This document shows, piece after piece, positions 1 to 12,451 of a stretch of DNA of 64,000 nt (the first letter of the stretch is position 1; every line of letters starts with the position of its first letter). The notes below the pieces were generated by a model that saw only the letters and a program-made list of their open reading frames with translations, searched no databases and was not told where the DNA came from. Position numbers and translations under genes: made by a program. Source of the DNA: Corynebacterium sp. Lineage in GTDB: Bacteria; Actinomycetota; Actinomycetes; Mycobacteriales; Mycobacteriaceae. Location of the stretch: positions 310,001 through 374,000 of the forward strand of contig NZ_JAUNKO010000001.1 in the NCBI RefSeq assembly GCF_030532715.1, in the 5' to 3' direction.

Positions 1-70
1 CCTCACATACGTCACACCAACCCCTTTAGACACTTTGTGCACCGCTTATTTATGTGGTGCGTAACCATAT

Positions 71-110
71 GTGGGGCAATGTGGGAGGATTGTGGTGGGG
101 CAAAGTGGGG
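71..110. promoter_or_regulatory. Candidate MraZ-box repeats near the left edge
   Basis: Four GTGGG units begin at 71, 81, 95 and 105, giving spacings of 10, 14 and 10 bases. Regular 10-bp TGGG repeats are the known signature of MraZ binding sites upstream of mraZ/dcw operons. In related genomes mraZ lies next to the DUF3040 gene on the same (minus) strand, so it would start just left of this window and these repeats would sit in its promoter. The gene itself is not visible, so this rests on the repeat pattern and remembered synteny. Confidence 0.45.
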
Positions 111-229
111 CACACAAATGGTCGATACGCGACCCGCACGCGATCAGTGAATGCGCCCCCGAAACGCAAGCATGCCAACAACCCCCGAATATTCAGCGCA
201 CCGCTCCCCCAGTTCGGCGCGCCAGCCAA

Positions 230-607
230 TTAGTTTCTAGGATCCTCGAAGCGGCGCCGGAAGTTTTCCTCCATGCGGGAACCCAACGCACCGGATTGCA
301 ATTTCACCGGTCGCGCCGCAACCTTCGGCCCGCCGCCCCCGCCGCGTAGCATCCACACGCCGGCACCAAACATGACAAGGAATCCAACCACGCTAAGCGC
401 GGTGAACCATAGGTTTTGCTGGCTGAGCGCAACGCCGCCAACCAGCATGACCAAACCCACCACAGTGATGGCCAACCCGCGCAGCGTGAGCCCGGACTGT
501 CCGCTTGGGCTGTGCCCGGCGACGACAGCGCCGAAGGCGGGATCTTCGGCGAGCAGGGATTGCTCTATTTCTCGAAGCATCCTCTGTTCCTGTTCAGAAA
601 GGGACAC
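230..607 (-). CDS. DUF3040 family membrane protein
   Basis: A 125-residue protein of the actinobacterial DUF3040 family (Rv2169c-like). An N-terminal basic/acidic helix (SEQEQRMLREIEQSL) precedes two hydrophobic segments at about residues 42-63 and 67-88, so it should be a small two-pass membrane protein with a positively charged C-terminal tail. The GTG start at 607 is supported by GGAGG five bases upstream. A possible -10 (TAGAGT) lies about 35 bases further up. Its position beside the presumed mraZ/division cluster is conserved. The molecular function is unknown. Confidence 0.85.
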   Translation of the reverse strand: MSLSEQEQRMLREIEQSLLAEDPAFGAVVAGHSPSGQSGLTLRGLAITVVGLVMLVGGVALSQQNLWFTALSVVGFLVMFGAGVWMLRGGGGGPKVAARPVKLQSGALGSRMEENFRRRFEDPRN

Positions 608-691
608 GATTCCTCCACACGGTGTGCTGGGCTGCTTTACTCTAGGTTTAACGCCAAGCGTAGTCGTAAAGTTCCCGTGTTGTTGGCTTTG

Positions 692-1084
692 CTACGCTAC
701 CAGCGGCAACCCGCCTTCTATTTCTTCTATAAAGTACGATACTCGCCCGAGGAAATTCGCTACTTCGGCGGGGGTTTTGGTGATCGCTAGGCCGGCGGCG
801 GCGCGGGCGCGAACGGGCGCCCAGGGGCGGAATTGGGCGGCTTGGGCGGCCCCTGCAGCGTCGATACGCTGGAGTTTGTCCCACGCTTTGCCGCGGCCGC
901 GCGTGTCGACGCCGCGCGCCCCGGCCGCGCGCAAACACGCTTGGTATCCGTAATCGACCGCGAGCAATACATCCCCCGCACGGAGGTGATTGTGCGCCTG
1001 CTGGAGTAAGCCGTGGGCGCGGGACAAAAAATCCTCGGCCCGGCCCGGTGCGCGATGAAACGTAGCGGAAACTACGGTTGACAT
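692..1084 (-). CDS. SAV_6107-family HEPN-domain protein
   Basis: A 130-residue all-helical protein resembling the SAV_6107-type HEPN family, a uniform actinobacterial group of unknown role related to HEPN nucleotide-binding/RNase folds. The core runs from the N-terminal helix (EDFLSRAHGLLQQA) to a C-terminal helix (FLGRVSYFIEEIEGG). I chose the ATG at 1084 because GGAAGGGAG lies eight bases upstream; a longer frame reaching 1513 would run antisense through the neighbouring acetyltransferase. It is transcribed divergently from that gene. The canonical RNase motif Rx4-6H is not obvious, so nuclease activity should not be assumed. Confidence 0.75.
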   Translation of the reverse strand: MSTVVSATFHRAPGRAEDFLSRAHGLLQQAHNHLRAGDVLLAVDYGYQACLRAAGARGVDTRGRGKAWDKLQRIDAAGAAQAAQFRPWAPVRARAAAGLAITKTPAEVANFLGRVSYFIEEIEGGLPLVA

Positions 1085-1153
1085 GGCGTTACTCCCTTCC
1101 ATTCGAACAGGTATATGGGAGCGTAATAACCACATCGAACAACGTGGGAACAA

Positions 1154-1768
1154 ATGTTCGACCCGCTTCGTCCTATGCTGGGTTGTGTGAGTGTTTCTTT
1201 GCGTCACTTGAGCACCCCCGAATTCGCCCGCCACGCGCCAGCGTTTGTGGACATCTACATTCAAGCCATGGGTTACCACCCCGGCATCCGCCACACGCGC
1301 ATCAACGCTTGGCAGCACCTCACCCGCAACGCGGGCTTTACCGCCATTTGCGCCCTCGATGGCACGCGTCCAGTGGGCATCGCCTTCGGATACCTCGGCA
1401 TGCAACACCACTGGTGGTACCAGCAAATCCAGCACGGGCTCATCCGCGCCGGCAAGTACGGCCCAGAATCGCAAAAAATCCTGCGCCACTATTTCGAAAT
1501 CGCCGAGATCCACGTGCTGCCCAACAGGCAGGGGGAAGGCACCGGTCGAGCGCTCATCACCGCGCTAGCCCGGCACGCGGAATCCAACTACGCCTTGCTA
1601 TCCACCCCCGAGGTGGAAAATGAAAACAATGCCGCCTTCCGCCTGTACCGCAGCCTGGGTTTTCGCGACGTTTTGCGAAACTTCCATTTCTCTGGCGACG
1701 ACCGCCCCTTTGCGGTGCTGTGGGCGCCCCTACCGCTCGTCGACGAAACCACCCACAGAGAGGATTAA
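1154..1768 (+). CDS. GNAT-family N-acetyltransferase
   Basis: A 204-residue protein similar to Rv2170. The acetyl-CoA-binding motif A is visible in IAEIHVLPNRQGEGTGRAL (Q/R-x-x-G-x-G/A loop), followed by the typical late helix and strand (NNAAFRLYRSLGFRDV). The substrate is unknown. The ATG at 1154 has no strong Shine-Dalgarno sequence; a GTG at 1187 is an alternative that would trim 11 residues. It converges on metF, ending nine bases before the metF stop. The position between a HEPN protein and metF is conserved in relatives, with no evident pathway link. Confidence 0.85.
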   Translation: MFDPLRPMLGCVSVSLRHLSTPEFARHAPAFVDIYIQAMGYHPGIRHTRINAWQHLTRNAGFTAICALDGTRPVGIAFGYLGMQHHWWYQQIQHGLIRAGKYGPESQKILRHYFEIAEIHVLPNRQGEGTGRALITALARHAESNYALLSTPEVENENNAAFRLYRSLGFRDVLRNFHFSGDDRPFAVLWAPLPLVDETTHRED

Positions 1769-1776
1769 CCTCCGGC

Positions 1777-2730
1777 TCAGCGGATCATATCCATATCCGC
1801 AGCGGGCGCCATGCCCAAATTGTGCAGGACCTCTTGGGTGGCGCGCACGAGATTCAGCGTCATGAAATGCAGATCGGGGGCGCCCTCCGCGATGAGCCGT
1901 TCCGCCATTTCGGTGGTCACCTCGATGCCCACCTCGCGGATTGCTTCCCGATTTGCTTCCTCGTCACCCGCAGCGGCGCGCTCAAAGCGACGTTCTAGTG
2001 CGGCCGGCAGCGCCGCGCCACTAAGCTCCATCTGCCTTCGCACAGACCGCAGGCTCGTGATGGGCATCAAACCAGGGATGATCGGCTTGCAGCCGTGCTC
2101 TGGATCCACCGCCAGCCGATCCCGCAAGCGCAGGTAGTGCTCGACGTCGAAAAACATTTGCGTGATGGAGTAATTCGCCCCGGCGCGAAGCTTTTCCAAC
2201 GTGTAGTGGGTATCCTCCTCCAAGGATGCGGCGCGGTAGTGGCCCTCCGGAAACGACGCGATACCGATTTCGAAATGCTCACACTCCGGCAGGGATTGCA
2301 CCAATTCGATGAGTTCACTGGCGTAGGTGAGCCCGCCCTTCGTAGGTACCCATTCGCCCAACGGGTCGCCGGGTGGGTCGCCGCGCAACGCCAGCAGATT
2401 CGAAAGCCCAAGTTGCGCGTATTCCCGCAGAATATCCACCAACTCCTCGCGTGTGTGCTCCACCAGCGTAAGGTGCACCAAGGTGGTCAACGGCTGGGTA
2501 GCCAACCGGCGGGCCACCCGCGCGGTGCGTTCCCGGGTGCTTCCGCCCGCGCCGTAGGTGACGGACACAAAGGAAGCGCCGAGGTCATGGAATGTTTTTG
2601 CGGCGTGCTTCAGGCGGGTTTCCGCGGCGTCGTCACGCGGGGGCATGAATTCAACGGAGAAGGGTACGCGGCCCGGGGTTGGGCGTTTCAGCGTGTCGGA
2701 AATGGCGAGCTGGTAGTTGGTTGCGGTCAT
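1777..2730 (-). CDS. metF: 5,10-methylenetetrahydrofolate reductase
   Basis: Reduces 5,10-methylene-THF to 5-methyl-THF using FAD, supplying methyl groups for methionine synthesis in the cytosol. The FAD-dependent TIM-barrel family is recognised from the VPFSVEFMPPRDD start, the GAGGSTRERT segment, NLLALRGDPPGDP, YSITQMFFDVEHY and the late HFMTLN motif. Length (317 residues) is normal. I chose the ATG at 2730 because a TAAGAT hexamer lies eight bases upstream, suggesting a leaderless transcript, and because MTATNYQLAISD fits the family start. An in-frame ATG at 2751 with GGGGAAGGA upstream is the alternative. It is divergent from the polyprenyl synthase gene. Confidence 0.95.
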   Translation of the reverse strand: MTATNYQLAISDTLKRPTPGRVPFSVEFMPPRDDAAETRLKHAAKTFHDLGASFVSVTYGAGGSTRERTARVARRLATQPLTTLVHLTLVEHTREELVDILREYAQLGLSNLLALRGDPPGDPLGEWVPTKGGLTYASELIELVQSLPECEHFEIGIASFPEGHYRAASLEEDTHYTLEKLRAGANYSITQMFFDVEHYLRLRDRLAVDPEHGCKPIIPGLMPITSLRSVRRQMELSGAALPAALERRFERAAAGDEEANREAIREVGIEVTTEMAERLIAEGAPDLHFMTLNLVRATQEVLHNLGMAPAADMDMIR

Positions 2731-2785
2731 GCCTGGGTATCTTATTCTCATATCATCCTTCCCCCAACGATGAGGACACAGCACA

Positions 2786-3826
2786 GTGATTGCACTCAGC
2801 GACATTCCAAGCCGAGTCGACGCAATGATCGAAGACTACCTCGCGGCAAGGAGCGCAGAAGTTTGCGAAATCAGCCCCGCCACACAGCAGGCGTTTGAGC
2901 TGCTCCAGCAATCGCTGCGCGGGGGCAAACGCATCCGCCCCATGTTCGCCTGGGTGGGGTTTACCAGCGCGCCCAGCGACGAAGACCCCGAGGCGGTATT
3001 GCGCGCGATAACCGCGCTGGAATTTATTCAGTCCTGCGCGATAATCCACGATGACATCATTGATTCTTCCGCCACGCGTCGCGGATACCCCACCGTGCAC
3101 CGCGCCATCGCCGCACACCACCAAACGAACAATTGGTCGGGAAATTCGGAACACTTTGGAATCGCGGTTGCGATCCTTATCGGCGACCTCGCACTCAGCT
3201 GGGCGGACGATCTACTCAACGCTTCTGGGCTTTCCGCGGCGGCGCTGGCACGGGCGTGGGAACCGTGGCGAGCCATGCGCACCGAGGTGATAGCTGGGCA
3301 AATCCTCGATGTGAGCGCGGAAGCACGCGGCTCTGAATCCGTGGCGGAGGCGGAAAACATCAACCTATACAAGACGGCCGCCTACACCATCGCGAGGCCC
3401 CTCCACCTCGGCGCAGCCATTGCGAACGCACCTGCGAACTCTTTATTGCGCTACGGGCGGGATATTGGCGTAGCCTACCAGCTGCGCGACGATCTATTGG
3501 GCGTGTTCGGCGACCCCGCGGTGACCGGCAAACCCGCAGGAGATGACCTCCGGGAAGGCAAACGCACCGTGCTGCTCGCCACCGCGCTACAGCTTCTCGA
3601 CGCCTCCGACCCGCCCGCCGCGGCCGAGTTGCGCGCCGGTATGGGCACCCCGAACGCGGCGGAGTTAGCGGGGTTGATCCGCCGCAGTGGGGCCGTCGAG
3701 GTGATGGAACAAAGAATCGCGGAGCTCACCGCTTCAGGGCTCGCACATTTGGACGACTCCTTGCCCGAAGACGTCACCCGCGCCCTGCACAGCATGGCGC
3801 AGAAAGCGACCTCACGCCATGCGTAA
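2786..3826 (+). CDS. idsA: Polyprenyl (geranylgeranyl-type) diphosphate synthase
   Basis: Condenses isopentenyl diphosphate with allylic diphosphates to give short isoprenoid chains used for quinone, carotenoid or lipid-carrier synthesis. Both aspartate-rich motifs are present: the first as HDDIID (about residues 91-96) and the second as QLRDDLLGVFGD (about 231-242). GGKRIRP, which binds IPP, is at about 47-53. It has 346 residues, normal for the family. The GTG start at 2786 has GAGG about ten bases upstream. The stop overlaps the mptA start by eight bases, implying coupled translation. Product chain length cannot be fixed from sequence. Confidence 0.92.
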   Translation: MIALSDIPSRVDAMIEDYLAARSAEVCEISPATQQAFELLQQSLRGGKRIRPMFAWVGFTSAPSDEDPEAVLRAITALEFIQSCAIIHDDIIDSSATRRGYPTVHRAIAAHHQTNNWSGNSEHFGIAVAILIGDLALSWADDLLNASGLSAAALARAWEPWRAMRTEVIAGQILDVSAEARGSESVAEAENINLYKTAAYTIARPLHLGAAIANAPANSLLRYGRDIGVAYQLRDDLLGVFGDPAVTGKPAGDDLREGKRTVLLATALQLLDASDPPAAAELRAGMGTPNAAELAGLIRRSGAVEVMEQRIAELTASGLAHLDDSLPEDVTRALHSMAQKATSRHA

Positions 3827-5312
3827 CCCCATCTACCTCGGCACGGCGGCTTCGGTCGTGTTAGCGCTCGCATCCTACGGCGGCGGTGCGACCCGAAACC
3901 GCGGCGGAATCTTAGACGCGCTGGGATTGTCGTTTTTGTCCTTTGGCCACGGCGCGGGATTTTCCAACGTGACGTTTTGGTGTTCGATCATGCTGGTGGT
4001 GTTGGCGTGGGTGATGCTCGGCCGCCAGCAGCACCTCACCCGCACCGCGTTAATGTGGTGGATCCCGCCGCTCGTGTTTGCGGGCCCTATTCTGTCACGC
4101 GATGTGTATTCATACCTCATGCAGGGCGCGATGATGCGCGACGGTTTTGACCCCTACACCCAGGGCGCCGCCGTGAACCCGGGCCCCTATCTGCTAGAGG
4201 TCAGCCACGATTGGCGCAACACCACCACCCCCTATGGGCCACTGCACCTGTGGCTTGGGGAAGGTATCACCCGCCTGGTTGGGGAAAACGTCACGGCGGG
4301 GGTGTTTATGTACAAGCTGGTCTCGTTGGCGGGCTTCGCCATGATCGTGTGGGCGGTGCCTCGCATTGCGAAGTCACTCGGCGGCGACCCGGATTTGGCG
4401 CTCTGGCTGGGGGTGGCGAACCCGGTGATGACGCTGCACCTGATCGGCGGCATGCACAACGAATCCATCATGGTGGGCCTCGTATCCGTAGGCCTCGTGT
4501 GCGCGCTGCACAAGCGATTCGCCCTCGGCGTAATCCTGGTGTCGTTGTCGGTGTCGCTGAAGGCGACAGCGGTGTTCGCCCTGCCGTTTATGGTGTGGCT
4601 TGCTACTCGCTCGCTGCAACGGCCCGGACATACTCGGCCGCGACGCATGGTGAATTTCCTCGTCTCCGGCGCCTGGATGGCCACGCTGTCCGTGGCGGTG
4701 GTGGCGTTGGTGACCTATGCTTCCGGCTCGTCGTGGGGTTGGGTATCACAAATATCCGGCAATTCGAAGGTGATCAACCCGCTAGCGTTGCCGTCGCTCC
4801 TTGCGGGTTTGGTATCCCCCGCCGCTTCCCTGGTGAATGAGGATTTCTCCTACAACGCGTTTTTGTCAGTGGCGCGCAGCGTATCCCAGATCCTCATGTT
4901 GGTGGGCTTAGTCACGGTGTGGTGGCTGTTTCGCCGCACAGATCGGGACGCGATCATGGGCACCACCGCCGCGTACGCGGTGGCGGTGGTGTTTAACGCG
5001 GTAACCCTCCCCTGGTACTACACCAGCCTGATCAGCCTGCTGGGCACTTTTAGCCCCGACAAGCGTATCGTGCGCTGGGCCACGGGTTTGTCGGTGTTTA
5101 TTGCGGTGTCGTTTACCGGCAGCGGCAACCATCAGCTGTACAACGTCGTGTGGATGGCGTTGGCGGGCACCGCCGCCTGGTATTCGGTCCGCTGGATCGA
5201 ATTGGGCACCCTGCGCCGCGTGCCGCCGCAGGATGACAACGCTCAAGAAACCCAAGCTTCCCCGGAAGCCCCCAACGCCGCTACAGCGCCATCGCTTGCG
5301 CGCGACGCATAA
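3819..5312 (+). CDS. mptA: Alpha-(1->6)-mannopyranosyltransferase MptA
   Basis: A 497-residue polytopic GT-C glycosyltransferase. MptA extends the alpha-1,6-mannan backbone of lipomannan/lipoarabinomannan on the outer face of the membrane, using polyprenyl-phosphomannose. The first extracytoplasmic loop carries the expected acidic motif in SRDVYSYLMQG, followed by DPYTQG and TTPYGPLHLW; about a dozen hydrophobic segments follow. Order after idsA and before an Rv2175c homologue matches M. tuberculosis Rv2173-Rv2174-Rv2175c. It overlaps idsA at its start, and its 3' end overlaps the convergent Rv2175c-like gene by 32 bases. The C-terminal tail (PPQDDNAQETQASPEA) is low complexity. Confidence 0.93.
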   Translation: MRNPIYLGTAASVVLALASYGGGATRNRGGILDALGLSFLSFGHGAGFSNVTFWCSIMLVVLAWVMLGRQQHLTRTALMWWIPPLVFAGPILSRDVYSYLMQGAMMRDGFDPYTQGAAVNPGPYLLEVSHDWRNTTTPYGPLHLWLGEGITRLVGENVTAGVFMYKLVSLAGFAMIVWAVPRIAKSLGGDPDLALWLGVANPVMTLHLIGGMHNESIMVGLVSVGLVCALHKRFALGVILVSLSVSLKATAVFALPFMVWLATRSLQRPGHTRPRRMVNFLVSGAWMATLSVAVVALVTYASGSSWGWVSQISGNSKVINPLALPSLLAGLVSPAASLVNEDFSYNAFLSVARSVSQILMLVGLVTVWWLFRRTDRDAIMGTTAAYAVAVVFNAVTLPWYYTSLISLLGTFSPDKRIVRWATGLSVFIAVSFTGSGNHQLYNVVWMALAGTAAWYSVRWIELGTLRRVPPQDDNAQETQASPEAPNAATAPSLARDA

Positions 5313-5649
5313 CTTCCCTGGCGAGGTGGCCGTGCAGGGCGTCGATAGGCCTGCCGGGGAGAGAATCGTCGGCGGTAAACAGGTAGCTTAAGATTTCCTC
5401 GTCGCTGAAACCCCCGTCTGAGAGCAACGCAATCACGCCGGGCACAAACTTTAACAACTCCCCACGCTGATTGAAATACGCTTGGGGCAACAGCTTAATG
5501 CCGTCGCGCAGGACGGGAATAATTTGGTGATCGTTGATCAGGTGGAACACGCGGGTCACCACAACCCCCATCTGCGCGGCAGCGTCAGGAATGGTCACCA
5601 CGGGTTCGTCTGCGGGCAATACCTTGTGCATCGCGGGAATAGAACTCAC
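5281..5649 (-). CDS. Rv2175c-like DNA-binding protein
   Basis: A 122-residue protein of the Rv2175c family. The N-terminal half (TIPDAAAQMGVVVTRVFHLIND) is the winged helix-turn-helix region; a C-terminal dimerisation part (FSDEEILSYLF) follows. In M. tuberculosis Rv2175c is encoded beside the kinase PknL, is phosphorylated by it, and phosphorylation affects DNA binding. Here the gene is likewise divergent from pknL, 80 bases away, so the pairing is preserved. Target genes are unknown. It overlaps the 3' end of mptA convergently. Confidence 0.88.
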   Translation of the reverse strand: MSSIPAMHKVLPADEPVVTIPDAAAQMGVVVTRVFHLINDHQIIPVLRDGIKLLPQAYFNQRGELLKFVPGVIALLSDGGFSDEEILSYLFTADDSLPGRPIDALHGHLAREVMRRAQAMAL

Positions 5650-8049
5650 ACGTTCAATCTAGCCCGCTTGTCCGCCGGTGGCGAACCTGACATCACCTAG
5701 CTAGCATTCAGCAAGCGGAATCGGGCAAGATGGTGCGCATGGCAGGATTGCACGCTGGCGACGTCCTTGAGGGACGTTATCGTATTGAAACCCCCATCGC
5801 GCGGGGTGGTATGTCTACTGTGTATCGGTGTATTGACCTCCGGTTGGGACGCAGTGTCGCCGCCAAAGTCATGGACGAACGTTTTATCGACGATCCAGTG
5901 TTTCGGACCCGATTCCGCCGGGAAGCCCGCACCATGGCGATGCTTTCCCACCCTTGCCTAGTAAATGTATACGACGCCAGCAGCGATGGCGAGCACGTGT
6001 ACCTGATCATGGAATTAATCACCGGCGGCACCTTGCGCGAACTCCTCGACGAGCAGGGCCCGATGCAACCTCACGCGGCGGCCGCGGTGATGCGCAGTGT
6101 TCTTACCGGCCTTTCAGTAGCCCATGAGGCTGGCATGGTGCACCGAGACATCAAGCCTGACAATGTCCTCATCAACGGCAACCATCAAGTGAAACTCGCC
6201 GATTTCGGCCTGGTGCGCGCGGGCGCCGCCTCACGGCACTCCACGGATCAGATTGTGGGCACCGTGTCCTACCTGTCGCCCGAACAAGTCACCGGCGGCG
6301 ACACCGGCCCGCAAAGCGACGTGTACTCCGCCGGGTTGCTCCTGTTTGAACTTCTTACCGGCCGCACCCCGTTTTCTGGAGACACTCCAGTAGCGCACGC
6401 GTACCAGCGTTTGAACGAGGACGTACCGCCGCCATCGTCCAAGGTGCCCAGCATCCCGGCCGAGTTCGACGCCCTGCTGGCCCGCGCCACCGCCCGCAAC
6501 CCGGAGGAACGGTTCGCGGACGCCGGAGAATTCTTGGCGGCAATGGAGCAGACGGTCAAAGCGCTGAACCTGCCCGATTTTGAGGTACCTATCCCCCATA
6601 ATTCCGCCGCGCACCGGGCGAACGCAAAGGCTTCCCCGCCGACGGACCTGCTCACCTCAGCGATGGTTGCGGCCGGGGTGGGTAACTCCCTGGAAAACGC
6701 GGCCACCACCGTGATTCCCGCTGTCACGGGAGAGGAGGCGGAAACCGAGGTGGTGCCCAGTCCCATCCCGGGCCCGCTGCCGGGTACGTTCCCCGGCACG
6801 GTGCCGCCGCCGCTCAACGCCACCACCGCCTACGAGCGGGGGCGACCCAACACCCATTCCACGGGGGAAATCCCGGTGGTGCCGGAAAGCCCGCACCAGA
6901 CCGCACAGGTTCCGGTGCCGTCGGCGCAGCCGGCCCCGCCCCAGAACCTACCGGCCCAGCAAGCACCGCAGCAGCCGGCGAAGCCTACCCCAACGCCGGT
7001 GGATAACCGCTCCAAGGTGAAGTTGGGCATCTGGTTGATCGTGATCGGCATCGTCACCGCCGCGGTAGTTGTGGGCGGTTGGTGGCTGGGTTCCGGCCGC
7101 TACGGGGAAATCCCGCCGGTCATCGGCATGGAGCGCACCGCCGCAGAAACGGCGTTGAAAGAGGCGGGGTTCACGCCGGTAGCCGAGGACGTGTATTCCG
7201 ACGAAATCAGCCCCGGGCTCATCGCGGATACGAACCCGAAAACCGGCGAGCTTGCCAGCCGCGGCGGCAATGTTGCCTTGCTGGTTTCCTTGGGCCAGCC
7301 AAGTGTGCCGGGTTTACCGGAATCCTACAATGCCAGCGAGTACCGCAAATTGCTCGAGGAGCGCACGTTGGTGTGGAGCCAAGGGGAGGACGCGTATTCG
7401 GATGAGGTCCCAAAAGGCGGGGTGGTGAGCACGGATCCCGGGATTGGTACCACGGTGCCTACAGGTACCACCGTGACCGTGGCATTAAGTAAGGGGCCAG
7501 CACCCGTGCACGTGCCGGATGTGCGCGGCAAATCCCGCCAGGAGGCGATTCAAACGTTGGAGGGTGCGGGGTTGAAGGTTTCCGGCATTGAGGAAACGTA
7601 CGACGCTGAGATCGGCCGCGGCAAGGTGGTATCCACCGCCCCGGAGGCCAACGCCCAGGTGGATCGCAATACCGAAGTGAAGTTGGTGTTATCCAACGCC
7701 ATCGAGGTGCCGGACGTGACCGGTTTGACGGAAGCCGAGGCCCGCAAGAAGCTATCTGAGGTGGGTATTTCGGTGCGTTCTGTCACGGATGATTCCTCCG
7801 GCGGTGATAAGGGCACCAAGGTGGTGACCGGCACGGTGCCGGTGGCTGGGCGGTTCCTCGACCCGGAAAGCGCCGAGGTGGATCTCACCGTCACGCACCA
7901 GGTGCGGGTGCCGGTGGTGCTGGGCCGCACGGTCAAGGACGCGGTGTCGGCGCTGACCCGGGAGGGGTTTAAGGTCTCGGGTGTGTCGGACGCCGAGGAT
8001 AATGACCGTGTGATTTCGCAATCCCCGTCCCCCAAGGCGCTCGCTGAGT

Positions 8050-10521
<2,472 letters not shown>

Positions 10522-10597
10522 TTAACCACGCGCATCACATCATTCCTAAACTGTGAGACGTGGCCATTTCATATGGTGGGAAAGCCCACGACAGCCG

Positions 10598-11113
10598 CTA
10601 CTTGCGCGTAATGGCAACATTGCTGGGCGTCAACGGCAACGCCCGATAGCACACCTTAAACTTGGCTAAATTGTGCCGCGCATCCACCAACGCGTCGTGG
10701 TTATTCGAGGGCAACCGGGGCAACCGCGGCCTACCGGCAAGCTCCCAATACTGCTTAAGCTCCCGCGTAAACCGGGGGATTTTCCGAGGCAGCGCCACCA
10801 TATCGCCCCACAATTGGGCAAGCACCACGTGGTCGTAAGCGCCGACCCACGCCCATAATTCCGGATCACCCGGGGCATCAAGCAAAAAGGCTAACACTTC
10901 CTCACGGATGGTCCGCGGGCTACGCCACGCCTTGTCCCGCGGCTCAGGCAGCTGATTAAGTACGTGCTCCCGCACCCACGGGTTCGCCTTCTCGGGATCA
11001 AACGCGTTGGATACGGCGTAATATTCTCGGCCGTCTTCACCAACAATGCCGATAGAAATAAGGTCGATCGTGGTGCCGTCTTCAATAAATTCTGTGTCAT
11101 AAAAGAAGCGCAT
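10598..11113 (-). CDS. RNase AS-like 3'-5' exoribonuclease (Rv2179c family)
   Basis: A 171-residue homologue of Rv2179c, an adenylate-preferring 3'-5' exoribonuclease of the DEDDh fold (polyadenylate-specific, RNase AS). The metal-binding pair Asp6/Glu8 is seen in FYDTEF, a further acidic residue in GAYDHVVL, and the His/Asp pair in HDALVDARHN. I chose the ATG at 11113 (MRFFYDTEF) because the catalytic strand must start there and AGGAACTCG lies upstream; a longer frame adds a poor N-terminus. It is divergent from the second GT87 gene. Its place next to aroG matches Rv2178c-Rv2179c. Confidence 0.88.
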   Translation of the reverse strand: MRFFYDTEFIEDGTTIDLISIGIVGEDGREYYAVSNAFDPEKANPWVREHVLNQLPEPRDKAWRSPRTIREEVLAFLLDAPGDPELWAWVGAYDHVVLAQLWGDMVALPRKIPRFTRELKQYWELAGRPRLPRLPSNNHDALVDARHNLAKFKVCYRALPLTPSNVAITRK

Positions 11114-11197
11114 ACTGCGAGTTCCTGTGCTTTTTCGTGCTAACAATGCCGCACTCAGCATAGTCGTTTCTGGGTATCGGCATTACACTTTCTAGGC

Positions 11198-12451
11198 GTG
11201 AACACACTGACAAGCGAACAGCGCTCCGAATTCGGGGACCACCGCGAACTCATCACCCGAGTGTTGGGGCACCCAGCGATCGTCGCCAGCGCGCTCTTGC
11301 TGGCCCTGTACGCGTTTTCGCTTCGGGTAGTGGATTTCGATGCAGTTGGTAGCGCGGATTTTTGGCGTTACCACATCGATATTGATGTCTATCGCGAAGG
11401 GGGAAAGGCATTCCTGCGGGGCGAAAACCTCTACACCCAGGACTACGCAGTGGGTGGGATCACCCTACCGTTTACCTACCCGCCGCTGTCCGCCATTTTG
11501 TTCGCCCCCTTGGCTGCCCTCCCCCTTTCTGCGGGGGCGGTGCTGTTTGACCTTGCCTCAGTGGTGACACTGTGGTGGTGCATCGCCATCGTGTTGCGCC
11601 ACGCCGCGCCGAGCCTGCCCAGCCGTCTTGTTGCCCTCTTGCTCTTGCCGGGCGCACTGTTGCTGGAACCGATTACCGAGACCCTCGATTTCGTGCAGGT
11701 CAATATTTTCCTTATGGCGCTCGTCCTGGTGGACACGCTTACCAAAGAGCCTTGGTTGCCGCGCGGGGTGTGGATCGGTTTCGCCGCCGCCATTAAGCTC
11801 ACGCCCGCCGTCTTTGGCCTGTATTTTCTGCTGCGGCGGGATTGGAAATCTGCCGGGGTGTGCGCGGCGTCGGGAATCGGTTTTACGGCGATCGCGTGGC
11901 TGGTCAGCCCCAGCAACTCCAGCCAGTATTGGTTTCACACGTTGAGCGACCCATCACGCATCGGCGGGTTGGGGTACGCCGGTAACCAGTCGCTGCGGGG
12001 GCTCTTGTTCCGCCTGTTTGGTGAACACACCGCCGAAAGCTTGTGGAAATTCGGCGTCGTTGCCATCCTCGCCCTGATCGCCTGGTCGATGTACCGTTCG
12101 CAGCCGGTGGTTGCCGTCACCCTCAACTCTCTCGTTGCGCTGTTGTGTTCGCCGGTATCGTGGTCGCACCACTGGGTGTGGATCGTGCCGGCGCTCATTC
12201 TGCTGGGCGTGGCCATGCGCCGCCATGTGCTCGCTGGCGTCGCATTCGTCCTGCTCGCAACCGCAGGTTTGTTCCCCCCGCATTGGATGTTGCCCCGCGA
12301 CCACGACGTAGAGCAGGCGTGGAACCTCGCCCAACAACTGGTGGGCAGCTCCTACGTCCTGCTCTCGTTCGCCGTGGTGCTGGGGGTCATCGCCGCCAAT
12401 TATCGACGCCGCCCCCAATCAGCACCGCCGTCCCCTACGCGGGACAGGTAA
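11198..12451 (+). CDS. GT87 (DUF2029) alpha-mannosyltransferase, second copy
   Basis: A 417-residue polytopic GT-C protein related to Rv2181 and paralogous to the gene at 8050. The catalytic loop has DIDVYREGGKAF and FTYPPLSAI; KLTPAVFGLYFLLRRD and SWSHHWVWIVPALIL match the paralogue closely. Predicted to add alpha-1,2-mannose residues to lipomannan from polyprenyl-phosphomannose at the outer membrane leaflet face. The GTG start at 11198 follows TACACT by eight bases, so a leaderless message is likely. The soluble N-terminal extension of about 25 residues (TLTSEQRSEFGDHRE) is absent from the paralogue. The 3' end overlaps a convergent lipoprotein gene by 17 bases. Confidence 0.88.
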   Translation: MNTLTSEQRSEFGDHRELITRVLGHPAIVASALLLALYAFSLRVVDFDAVGSADFWRYHIDIDVYREGGKAFLRGENLYTQDYAVGGITLPFTYPPLSAILFAPLAALPLSAGAVLFDLASVVTLWWCIAIVLRHAAPSLPSRLVALLLLPGALLLEPITETLDFVQVNIFLMALVLVDTLTKEPWLPRGVWIGFAAAIKLTPAVFGLYFLLRRDWKSAGVCAASGIGFTAIAWLVSPSNSSQYWFHTLSDPSRIGGLGYAGNQSLRGLLFRLFGEHTAESLWKFGVVAILALIAWSMYRSQPVVAVTLNSLVALLCSPVSWSHHWVWIVPALILLGVAMRRHVLAGVAFVLLATAGLFPPHWMLPRDHDVEQAWNLAQQLVGSSYVLLSFAVVLGVIAANYRRRPQSAPPSPTRDR

